This document shows, piece after piece, positions 1 through 25,427 of a stretch of DNA of 64,000 nt. Both the position numbers and the translations under genes were made by a program. The stretch is from Brevipalpus yothersi (Eukaryota > Arthropoda > Arachnida > Trombidiformes > Tenuipalpidae), in NCBI GenBank assembly GCA_003956705.1, contig QZCP01000003.1, positions 1 through 64,000 of the forward strand. Reading direction: 5' to 3'. The stretch's first letter is position 1. Each line of letters begins with the position of its first letter. The notes under the pieces were generated by a model. That model saw nothing but the letters and a program-made list of their open reading frames with translations. It did not search any database and was not told where the DNA came from.

Positions 1-34
<34 letters not shown>
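1..34. repeat. (CT)n microsatellite cut by the window edge
   Basis: Uninterrupted CT dinucleotides from the first base; the tract probably continues outside the window. Confidence 0.95.
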
Positions 35-37
<3 letters not shown>

Positions 38-168
38 CCAAAATAATCACAACCATCTCACCCTCTATCATTAAAGAACCTCTATCAGAATCTTTTCTTT
101 CTCTTCAGACATACACATACTCACATCCACATCCACATTGCAAACATGCTTGATTCTCCTGATTAGCA

Positions 169-173
<5 letters not shown>

Positions 174-250
<77 letters not shown>
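174..250. repeat. (GA)n microsatellite, about 38 units
   Basis: Perfect GA dinucleotide run on the + strand. The short open frames across it (runs of Arg-Glu or Ser-Leu) are products of the repeat, not genes. Confidence 0.95.
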
Positions 251-254
<4 letters not shown>

Positions 255-834
255 ATCATGCAAAAAACACATCTTAGATCGATGTGGCCTCGCTTCCAAT
301 TCACACACATACATCTGCTATCTGTTTTCATGCCTTCGAAAGCGTCGACAATCGGCATGGCCTCATGATTAGCCCATTGATCATGGAATCTAAGGAATGG
401 TAATCGAAAAATTATCAAGCAATCATTTGACAGTGCTTATCAAATGTGAACAAATACTGTTCATTTGAGGCTGATCAAAAGACAGTTGATTGTCGTTCAC
501 CGTTTGCATTGATACTCACTGATTCCAGTATATACATATAAATGTACATGTATGGTGTGTGTGTATATATACAGTTAATCCTGTGGAAGTGTGTGTATGT
601 GTGTGTGTGCATGCGAGAGTGTGTCAGTTGATCTGCAAACCATGCAAAGAGAAAGAGAATAGATTTTTATCTCTCCCTTCGGTCGGTCTTTTTGGAAACA
701 GTATCATGAATCTCTATGGCTATCTGATCTTTTTCATGCTCTCTTGAATCCACCAGCCAGCATAGACCCAGAATCAGTTTCAGCAACCAGATTCCGTATC
801 ACCTCACCGAATCAAGTGACAGTGTTATTTCCTT

Positions 835-863
<29 letters not shown>
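835..863. repeat. (CT)n microsatellite
   Basis: Short CT run in non-coding DNA. Confidence 0.85.
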
Positions 864-865
<2 letters not shown>

Positions 866-3800
866 TTCAACGATATTTCCGGCTCTCTTTGGCCAAAATA
901 ATCTAAGTTAAACATCTAAACAGTCATCCATCGGCCTTCTTTGCCATCTTTCTCTCTCTCTTGCACACATACACACTCATACAATTGGGAAAATCCTATT
1001 GTCGAGTTGAGAATATCACTTTTATCCTTGAAAATTGCCATCAAACACTAACATTTGGGCAAGAAAAGCATTTAGATTAACATCTATTATTTTTTCGTGA
1101 ACACAACACACACTCATTCACTCACAATTCATGGCTGATTTTGGCCATCGACAGACTGTAAAACTAGGCCATTGGAAAGATGTGTATCAGTAAGGAAAAT
1201 AGTATCACTTTTTGTTGTGTGTATTATACACTACTTTTTATACGATTCAAGAGGAAAATAATCATTCCATCGATACGTGCCAACGGTTAACAATGAGATG
1301 GAGAGTGTGAGAGGCGAGAATTCAGTTGAATGTGTGTCCACTTTCCCTTGATTTCGATCATCTTTGATTATTCTCACTTATTTGTGTGTCCACACACTTA
1401 TACCTTCATTCATTTTGCGTATGTATCAACTTGCTCATATTTGAAATCATGATATCTATCAGATAGCTTACATACCACAAGTAGAGGTCAAGAATGTGTA
1501 TATATGTATGTATTTATATGCATACACACTTATGCACAAAGTTTTTTTTTCGTTGACAACCTTCATGATGCATGATGAAAATTAATGGAATCAAAATATA
1601 TTTAGTCTTCCCATTACCGTTTCCATTGAAATTCAATGTGTTCAGCTCTTCTTTTTCTTCTTCTTCTTTGAAACTCTCTTTAAACTCATCCTGCTTTTAA
1701 TTACTACGATATCGACTAATGAATGAACTTGATAAAGTGAATGTTTATCTCTAATTTTCTCTTCTTCCTTCTTTTTTTCCATCAATTCCATCGATCGCCT
1801 ATCATGATATATCCAAAGTTTGTATCCAGATAATCCTAATCATTTGAGGTTTGATTTTTTTTCTTCTCTCAGTTTCATTCCAACATTTTCATATATACAT
1901 ACAGATAGATTTGAAATCGGAAAAAAAGTATCGCTTTTCATGTCTATCGGCCATTTTTACGGTCATGTTAGCAAGTTTGATTTGGAGTATTGATGGAAGA
2001 TTGTGAAATAAGATGAGAAGAAGAGAGAAAAATAAATAAAATGTATTTACCGTTAAAATAAGTATATATCAAAACATGTACTTATCTTGGTCAGATTAAC
2101 ATGCATAATCAGTATCATGTGTCATCTGTAATACACCTAAATGAGAGAGAAAAAGATTTCCAAATGAATGTATATATATTTTGTAGGGAAAAGAAAATTG
2201 ATTTATACTTATTTAATCAATTAATTTGTTGTTGAAAACATTTCACTAAATAATCAGAAGAAATTTATTCTAAATCACGATCATTCAACACGCACCCATG
2301 AACACATATATATATTCAATTTTGCTTTAAATCTTTTCATGATTTATATTTACACATATAAAGAAGAATGGTAAAATTTGTTACTCACCTTATGAAGAAT
2401 TTTCCATTTAAGATGAATATATTAGCGAAAATTTTATTCTCTCTCAAAAAATTAGTGTTTTTTTGTGGCTACTTGACTTGGCTTTGCCGGGGAAACATGT
2501 ACAGCCTCAAGGCAAAATCTCACCAGAATGATGAAACATGAGTATTGAATCATGAATACTAATTGGAGTGAATTTTACAGTGAATAAGTCATAAGTGATT
2601 AAGAATAATTTAAATTTTTTTCTTCTTCTCTGTGATCGAAATGATTCCGATTTCGAAACGAACGTCATCCGATCGATGATTTAGTTTCACAATTATGGGC
2701 CTTCGAAATTTATTGCCATGTTTGATTACTTAAAAGTCTGATTAGCATCATCCTTGTCAGCACTCTGATATTTGACTAATACTAGTGTCAATCATAATCC
2801 ATGCAAATTATTGTGAATATTCTCTGTTTTGTTGAGAACTTTTGAATAATCTCTTTTCGACTGCTTTCTGTTTTTTATTATTCTTCGATTGAGAGCACCG
2901 ATTCTATTGATATTCTGGACATCTTTTTGAGAGAAAAAAATGTCAGATATATCTGTGCTCTAAGTTCATGGTATATTTATGATAGCATCTTCTTCAAGTC
3001 ACAAGTGCATGTATACTTGTGTTTCTTGGACATATTTCACTTTGTGAGAAAAAAAGTTCAGATACTATGATAGAGAAATCGAGGAATTCTGATAAATTTT
3101 TACCAAAAATTCTGAAAAATAATCGGCATCATAAGATTATGAATCTAGATGCCTACACAAAATTTTTTGAGAGAAAGAAAAAATATACTCGAAAGTCTAG
3201 ACGATCCCAGGGAAAAGTATTCAATATGAACGTGAGTTGGATTAATATTGTACGCATTAAATTTTTAACAATTTGATTCCAAAGATAAGAGGCTTATTTT
3301 AACCAAAGATGTCATCTTGGAATGGAATCAAAAAAAATTGCTAAATTAATTGAATTGAGAACATACAGTGAATAACAAGACAAAATTAAGAGGATTCAAG
3401 ATATTATTTTTCTCTTTTTTTCACTCTTTTTCTTGTTCTTCCTCTTCATCTTCATCTTCTTCCTCAGCCTCCCTATTTACACCATCCTTTTGCTTCTCTC
3501 TCTCTCTCAATCAATAAAAGCAAATCACGGAAGAAGTTTCGAATAAATCTCGATTATAAAATGGTGAACATACATATGAATTACATTTACCAAATGTTAA
3601 CTTCAACTTTTATCATTGAGAGAAGATGTAAACTTATGATAGTTAAAAAAATATTGGACCAAATGGAAGAGAGAGAGATGTATATAAGATTAGATACATC
3701 AAAAATGAGGATAAAAATTACGAATTAGTTGGAAAATCAAAATGAAAACGATGTGTGGGCGAGAAAAAACAGATTCCTCTCAATGATATTGAGGCCTTAA

Positions 3801-3897
3801 TTTTTGAGTAACTTTTGAGCTGAATAAAGAGAGAGAGAGACCTAATAAAAATTCAGTTTTATAAGTGTTCCATTATTGCTACTGTTACATATATATT

Positions 3898-3947
3898 TCT
3901 CTTTCTCTCTTTCTCTCTTTCTCTCTTTCTCTCTTTCTCTCTTTCTC

Positions 3948-3990
<43 letters not shown>
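3898..3990. repeat. Compound (CTCTCTTT)n and (CTTT)n tract
   Basis: An 8-base CT/TTTC unit is repeated and then passes into a pure four-base CTTT repeat. A second short CT run follows at 4045-4066. Confidence 0.9.
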
Positions 3991-3991
<1 letters not shown>

Positions 3992-4284
3992 AGCTTCAAT
4001 ATTAGATTGATTGACAAGTTATTTTCTTCCTTTTGTTTAGGGCATCTCTCTCTCTCTCTCTCTCTTTCTTTCCATTTCTTATTTTTTTGCTACCTTTTTG
4101 AGTGATTTGGGAGGCTTCTTTGAACTTAAATATTCACCCAGATAACGGTTTTTCTCAATATGCTCAATCAACCAGAGTTGACTTTTGCATACATGATAGG
4201 AGAAATATTTTCTCTCAACATTTTATGGATAGATTTACTGCTGTCAAATGTTTTTGTCCAAAATCTTGAGAAAAAAATGACACC

Positions 4285-4969
4285 TTGATTCGTCAAATTA
4301 TCAATTCCACCCTGTTAATGAATCCCAAAATGGGATCAATAAGCCAAGAAGCCTATCCAAGTCTGGAAAGAGATTCTTCAATCGTTCCAAGGCATGGTTT
4401 TTCTTCATTTTTAAGTATTCTTGATGGAGATAAAAAAAGAAAGAGAGTGGAAAATTTCCATCTCAAATGATTTCCAGTATGGAGATGATATTTTCAATCA
4501 TTCTGAATTGTCAATCAGTTCGACTTGAGAATGTAGATATCAATGATTCGTACTCAATTCAATTCAATTTTCCAGCATTGATCGATTTCGAAATTAAGAG
4601 ATGTAACTCATGGCGTTACTTTGATCATCTGGACCAACTTAAACACAATATCAAATCATCAAGTTTCATGAGATGAATTCTATCAATTTAAATTCCCGAT
4701 CATCTTGTGGACCCACCTAGAATGACTGTTACGAAAAATTCTAATAGATTTCAGATCAAATTGAATCAAATTTCACTTTATTATTGCTTACTATCTACAA
4801 TATGACCATAACTTCCGATCATTTAGGTAGCATGGAAAATGGCTTCTCTCTCTCTCCTTCTTTCAAGATATTGATTCTGATTTCGATGAATATCAGCAAT
4901 GTACATTACTGGCTGATGGAGTGGCCCTCATTCTTATCATACACTTTTTTGACGGCTCCATTACCTTGA
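4285..4969 (+). pseudogene. Possible decayed leucine-rich-repeat-like coding fragment
   Basis: Three short open frames lie end to end in different phases. The middle one (about 4467-4676) has a leucine-rich-repeat-like rhythm: hydrophobic residues at regular spacing, a conserved-looking Cys-Asn-Ser-Trp turn and a Leu-x-x-Leu-Lys end. Stops and frame changes rule out an intact gene. It could be the remnant of an F-box/LRR-type gene, or chance. I cannot name a family with confidence. Confidence 0.22.
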
Positions 4970-5370
4970 TTTTGCTATGAATATTGCTCATTTAAAGATT
5001 TCAACTAAGATATTGGAAGAAAAGTGTCTCTCTTCTCCTTTTAAAGTGATTTTTCTCTCTCTTTTAATGTATATATTGCAATATTTTTCTTCTCTCTCTC
5101 TCTCTTTTTCTCTTTCTCATCTTCAGTGTCAAAATGAAATGATAACTTCTCTCCATCACGTATTGCTTCAATGCTGGACACACTTTGTTCAGACATTTTT
5201 CACACATTTCAACAACATTCTCCACAACTTTCACTATTTATCAATATCATTTGATTGGAAAAAGCACGAAAAATATTTTTTTCCCAATCACACTTTGATC
5301 AATTTCCATTTATCTAATATACACTCACTCACACACACACGCTTTTTTTCTCTTCCCATATCAATCTCAG

Positions 5371-20037
<14,667 letters not shown>

Positions 20038-21571
20038 AAGAATAAAAGTAGAGTATCAGCCATACCACCACCACCATCAACTGGTCCATTTCTCAGCTCA
20101 AATCGGCTCGGCTCAGCTCAGCTCGACGTTCATGCTTAATTTGACAAAATTTTCTTTCTTCTAGTCTTTCTATCCATCTTTATCAATTTCGATCATCAAT
20201 CTGAAACCAGAACTGCATGGCAATCGAAGCGTAGTGGTTCAATTTGTTGATCAAATTTTGAGCGATAATAATGTTCCGCTAAGGTCGATAATGTGTTGAC
20301 TTGCTTTGGGCTGATATTAACCACACGATTGTAACCAGTTTCAATTTTCTGGACTCACCGGAATAGTGTTGCCAACTCTTTTTTTTGGATCTACATTTTC
20401 CCCTTCATTTTCTCTTTGTCTCTGATTCATCTTTTCTCGGCATCATTTCCGATGATGATTTTTTTTCGACTAAACATTGCTATCCAAAAAGCTTTGTAGA
20501 CATGATATCAGCACGTGGGTTTTGCCCAAATGAAGGCAAAAAAATTCCACTCCCACTCTTTAGATCATCACCTTTTTGAATCATTTGCTCATATTATGTG
20601 TATAGAGATTATTTCTCTCACTTGATTCAATACCAACAACAACATTCTTTCTGTTATTTGTGTGAATTGCCTATGAAGAAAAAAAGTGTAAAAATTTCCT
20701 TCCTCTCATTTTTTCTTTTGCTTTTGAAAATCAACCCCATTCACACCAACTTAGTGTCCAACTAAAATAAATTATTACTATCACGAAAAAAAACTTTGAT
20801 TGTACATACTTTTTGAATTTCAAACGCTCATCATCAAAGAACGAGCACTATCGGGCAGCTAACGACTCGTTGATGATCGACTTATTGATCAGTAACTCGA
20901 AATAACGACATTGACAAATTTATGAAAAGAAATCGTGAAATCAGTTGTGAAAATATGAGTTTATACGTGAAATGGAACATTTTGTTTCGATTCATCCACG
21001 CATATCCTTAAGCATTCATTTTAGGAACTCTTGTACGTTGAAGGAAATATTCCAGGGACATGTATCAGGAAGGAAGAATGACGATGTAATTGGCATAATT
21101 GATGCAATGATGTGTAAGAAAATGGAGGGAGAGAGAGAGAAGTTGAAAGTAGAAAGTAGGAGTTGAGGACTTTTGATGTAGAGTTTGTTCATACTGAACA
21201 AGGCGTGATTGAAAATTAAGTTGATCATTGGAAATGAAAAATAGTTGGATTATCAGTGAAATTGACAAAAACAAAAAAAAATCATGATTAATACTTTTGT
21301 CTATGCATTAATTCGATTTTGAAAAAAAATGAATGATCAATAATTAAGTGAACAACTAATCTTGTAATCTTGTAATATTTTTCTTTGCTTGCTCGTTTCT
21401 TTTTGATCGTGGAAATGGACTAATTGATTGTAAAAATTCGATTAAGCACTTTGTTTTCCGTCAGGCACTAATTATGTGACGCTGATTTTTTTAAGGCAAA
21501 TATAATATTCAGGCAATAGATGCAATTGATATGGATAAGTGTATCCTCTCAAATCATTCAAGGGCACTTCT
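20038..21571. other. Convergent 3' flanks of ush and par-6
   Basis: No coding sequence seen. The first 130 bases after the ush stop are also present in the inverted copy at 23 kb, so that copy includes part of the ush 3' UTR. The rest probably holds both 3' UTRs. Confidence 0.6.
20766..20771 (+). terminator. Candidate polyadenylation signal of ush
   Basis: AATAAA hexamer about 730 bases after the ush stop codon. It is chosen by motif only; a short hexamer-like string lies closer, just after the stop (near 20040). Confidence 0.35.
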
Positions 21572-22657
21572 TCAGGAAAAATAAGAGGACTGATCTTTGA
21601 TTTCACTATCTTCGTCATCGGAAATGGAAGGCAAAGAAGAACTGGATGGCATTGTTAAGTTGTCCTGATTTGCAGGACGTATTGTAATTATCAGGTTAGA
21701 TGAGTTGGCTATCATCATATCAGTTACCTGGTCCAATGTTTTACCGGTGACATCGATACCATTCACTTCAAGAATTTCATCATTAATAGATAGTATACCA
21801 GAACTTTCTGCAATACCACCCGGAACTAATCTTGAAATGAATACTCCAGGCACTTTTTCGATACCATGAGACACAACTCGAACACTGGTACCGTCACGAA
21901 TATAAAATCCAAGTGGCTTGTCAGAGCCATGTTTCACCAGTCGAACACGTCGGCAATTTCTTGGAATATCGGGCACATCGATGATAGATGATACTTCCCG
22001 AAAATCTTGAGGTAATCCAATTGAAGGGCGAATCTTATGGTTGGACGATGTGAGGGGTATCAAATCGTTGAGGAAATTGTTTTTCTTCTTAGAAGAATAG
22101 GCTGAATCAAAATATGATGTGCCATTGACTTTGTCTGTAAAAATGAAAAGAAGAAAGAAGAATAAAAATAAAAAAAGAATGAGCAAAAGAGAGAAAAAAA
22201 AGAGGAACTGAAAAGTAATTGAGTGATGAAAATCAATGATTCGGATGATTTGAAGTAATTGATTTTGTACCTGTTCTTGTAAGGATCAGTTTGAGCAAAG
22301 GCTTTGAATGTGAAAGAGTAACAGCCACCGCTTTCTTGAGATTGTCGTCATTATTGATCGGCAACAGATCCCCTTGATTTGGATCAACATACGATATGGT
22401 GAATGGAATGTCCCACAGTTTATGGAAACCTTGAATTGATTTAGAGAAATTATCGAAACTTTTTACATCATCACTATTTACACTGTAACGACGAAATTCG
22501 GCACAAAACTAGAAAGAAAACAAGAAAGAAAAGAAGAAAAAAAAAATGAATAAAAAGAAAGTCTTTCTCTATGTGTGTCTGTGTGTATCACAAAACAAAA
22601 ACACATACAACCCACCTTGCTTTTAACGTGGACCCTACTGATCATATCGATGGTCAT
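21572..22657 (-). CDS. par-6: Par-6 cell-polarity adaptor (PB1, semi-CRIB, PDZ)
   Basis: Scaffold of the Par-6/aPKC/Cdc42 complex that sets apical-basal polarity at the cell cortex. Exons on the minus strand: 22657-22616, 22508-22271, 22134-21572, summing to 280 residues in frame. Residues about 11-93 form the PB1 domain (Val-Lys-Ser-Lys-Phe then Ala-Glu-Phe-Arg-Arg; Gly-Asp-Leu-Leu-Pro-Ile-Asn-Asn), which binds aPKC. Residues about 128-147 are the semi-CRIB (Gly-Leu-Pro-Gln-Asp-Phe), which together with the PDZ binds Cdc42. Residues about 155-247 are the PDZ with the Pro-Leu-Gly-Phe carboxylate-binding loop. The Met at 22657 gives a short N-terminus before PB1, as usual in the family; an upstream coding exon cannot be excluded. 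The tail after the PDZ is only about 33 residues, much shorter than in Drosophila (about 351 residues in all). It is tail-to-tail with ush. Confidence 0.93.
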
Positions 22658-22994
22658 CTGCGGTGATGAGGTGGCGGAGAAGAGATGGTCGAGGACGGAT
22701 GATGGATGATGAAGATGGCAAAGGATGGAGAGATGGCGAAGGATCAGGTGGATGCTGTTGATGATGTTTCAGTAAATGTTGTAAATGTTGTGGATGCTGT
22801 TGTTGTTGATGTTGTTGCTTAAGTGTACTGAAAGTTTTAGTTCAACGAATGTATGTTTGAAGAGAAAAGTTTATCTCTTTACTTTGACTATTCAACACAA
22901 GATGGAGACAGCTATGAATTGATTTTGTCATAGTAAATTTGAAAATTTGAGCGGGATTTGCTAATCATGAATCATAATTTAATTGAACATAATT
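22658..22994 (-). other. 5' flank of par-6
   Basis: Contains a CAA/CAG/CAT-rich stretch (about 22740-22820) that could code Gln/His on the minus strand, but in a frame different from the par-6 start and ending at a stop inside the first exon. It is probably 5' UTR or promoter sequence. Confidence 0.4.
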
Positions 22995-23642
22995 GAATAA
23001 TTAAAGATAGAAGAGAAAATTTTGTCCAATTAAGAATGAACGTCAAGCTGAGCCGAGCCGATTTGAGCTGAGAAATGGACCAGTTGATGGTGGTAGTATG
23101 GCTGATACTCTACTTTTATTCTTTTAAACTGGCGATTTACTTTCGGGAAGCGGATTAACGGTGGCCTCATTGGAATGGGAAGAGCAGTAATACTTTTTGT
23201 GAGCTATGAAAGATGCTAAAAATTGGAAAGATATGTCACAAGAACGGCAATATTTGGGTACTGCTTTCCTTGATTGTTGGGAATTATTGTTACTCAGTGA
23301 ATCATGACTATTGGATGAGCCTGGCTGTGGATTAGGAGAATGGGCTTGCAGATTATCTAATGATGTGAATCGTATACCAGTTGATGGGACCACAAGGGAC
23401 CCAATAGTATGGTGACAGTAGTGGTTATCAAAGTGCTGAGACTATTTCAGCTGTTGATGATGGTCCATCAGGTGTTGATGCTATCTCTTTCTTACTTACA
23501 TCTCCAGAATCGTTATCAGTCGATGATGATGATCGATCTTGATCGATTTTAGTTGAAGCACGAAGAACTTCATGGTCTGTCAGGATTAGATGGTGAATGA
23601 CTTGATTGAGATTGCCTGTAGTGGTATGGATGAGAATGACAG
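22995..23642 (-). pseudogene. Inverted mosaic partial copy of the last ush exon and 3' UTR
   Basis: Read on the minus strand, it matches three separate parts of ush in order: about 17947-18155, about 18695-18763, then 19821-20165 including the stop and 3' UTR. The joins drop about 540 and 1,060 bases of the source. The first part has a frameshift, a stop pair and a 13-base insertion. The last coding part (23340-23124) differs from ush at only three of 217 bases by hand count, all silent, so 71 residues including the final zinc finger are identical. It is therefore a broken copy with one well-preserved segment, lying 340 bases 5' of par-6 on the same strand. A misassembly remains possible. Confidence 0.85.
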
Positions 23643-24515
23643 AGCTGATTAAACAATAGCAAAAAAGTTCATCAAGAGAATCATAAAATTTTGAGGGGCC
23701 AAATTTCAGTCAAATTCGTTAAATAGTTGAGCTATACCAAGTTATAGAAAAATTTTTCAGTTGCATCTTGGTATCAGAGTGAGCTCAAAATTGTAGAATT
23801 TAAAGACAGATATTCTTTTTTCTTCAAAAGATCTAATCATTTGATGAATAGGAGTAACTTCACTTGAAGTTGAATTGAAGCCACTTTCCCAAGTTCTCCA
23901 AATAGGGCCCATTTCATCAGGCTTAGATGTGTGTAAATTATTTGACTTGAAAAGCAGAAAAGAGGAACAAGAAAAATATTTGGATGGATGCAAAATCTCA
24001 TTCTACTGTTAGTCATCCTGTTCAAGTGAATTATCGTTTCAATTTTCTCATAATCCACATCATATTTCATGACCATTAATGATAGAGATTTGAAATTTTT
24101 TCACTTTTCTTTTTCACATTTGCTCATAGAAAGTCTCTCAAGCCATCAAAATCCATTGCTCTTCTCTCTCTCTCTTCTCTCTTCCCTTTCCTTCTTTCTC
24201 TTTGTGTCAAAATGATTCCACTGAGAATAACTTGCTGAATGATATTGATAGTCTCTTATACGAGCTTTAAATTAACCGCAGATAACCACCATGATCAGGC
24301 CAAAATACCATAAGATTTTCTCTTTCTCTCTCTTTTCCTCTTCTCGCTCCATAAAAACTATCTTGCTTACTTTCTTCTCTGCTCAGGTCACAGATCGCTG
24401 CATGTCCCTGTTGACCTGAAAATGCTCGAGTCGTCTCTCCAGTCGATCTTTCTCTCTGTCCTATAGAGAATATACACATTCACTTTTCTCCCTTTGCTGT
24501 GTATACTCTATTCAG

Positions 24516-24516
24516 A

Positions 24517-24572
<56 letters not shown>
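24516..24572. repeat. (GA)n microsatellite
   Basis: GA run with one interruption in intergenic DNA. Confidence 0.92.
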
Positions 24573-24575
<3 letters not shown>

Positions 24576-25341
24576 AATACTGTGGATCCCAAAGGCCATT
24601 TGATATACTTTTATTCACATTTGCCAGAGGATAAAGAGATGAATATTCCAATGGTAAACTATTATCATCCACAATCACTGGAGAGCCACTCGGACTTGTC
24701 TCTTCAGATCATTACACATTGACTGATAATCACGATGAATCATTTCTGCTTGGTTATGATTTTTCTTCTTCTTTGCTAGTTCTTTTTTCTCATCATGAAC
24801 AGCCGAAAATGGCCACAAATTTCAATGAAATTCTGGATCAATTTCGCTGGTCTGAGTTCTATTGAGAGTTCTATTGAGAATAGCAAGTAATGACCTCTCG
24901 ATAGTAGGAGAGTGATAAAAAGATTTCCCTTTTTCCACAAGAGAGAGAGGGCTTCATTCCTTGAATGAGTAATGTTTTTCATGGAATTTCGGTTTCATGA
25001 TTGCATAGAGGAGAATATTCTCTCACCCCATAATTCGTGAAAGATGTTGATGCAGAGTGAATTGATAGAATGAAATTGGATAAAATATGCTTGAAGAAAA
25101 AAGTTAAACCAACAAGTATTTGACTTAGAAATAGAATGAAACGATGATTGACTAGTGAACAAACTGAATTCAAAATTCTGGTGTCCAATTTGTTACGTGA
25201 AATTTGAATACATCCTCTTATCGGTAGGTCTTTTTCGTACAAAATGCCTCATCATTATTCACAGTCACATACACATACACAAATTTGTATCCACAGTGTC
25301 CATCAGTAGGAGCCTATTCAGGCCCTCAGGCCAAACTTGCA

Positions 25342-25424
<83 letters not shown>
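25342..25424. repeat. (CT)n microsatellite
   Basis: CT run of about 41 units with one interruption. Arg-Glu and Ser-Leu open frames here are repeat products. Confidence 0.94.

Positions 25425-25427
<3 letters not shown>

Larger units (their letters stand above)
35..5370. other. Non-coding DNA upstream of the first visible ush exon
   Basis: AT-rich DNA with GA/CT and TTTC microsatellites and no convincing exon apart from a possible decayed leucine-rich fragment near 4.3-5.0 kb. It probably contains ush intron or 5' flank, because the exon at 5371 begins inside a codon and needs an upstream exon. I looked for a start exon coding the basic N-terminal motif usual in FOG proteins (Met-Ser-Arg-Arg-Lys) and did not find one. 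Confidence 0.5.

Noticed and set aside
138..368. Open frame with a long Arg-Glu repeat
   Set aside because: It is translation of a GA microsatellite. The same holds for Ser-Leu and Arg-Glu frames at 8606-8803, 13095-13442, 14302-14634, 25155-25456 and 29823-30035.
4977..5370. Open frame joined in phase to the first ush exon, starting at 4977
   Set aside because: A strong pyrimidine tract and AG end at 5370, and the sequence before it is low-complexity and unlike FOG. It is treated as intron.
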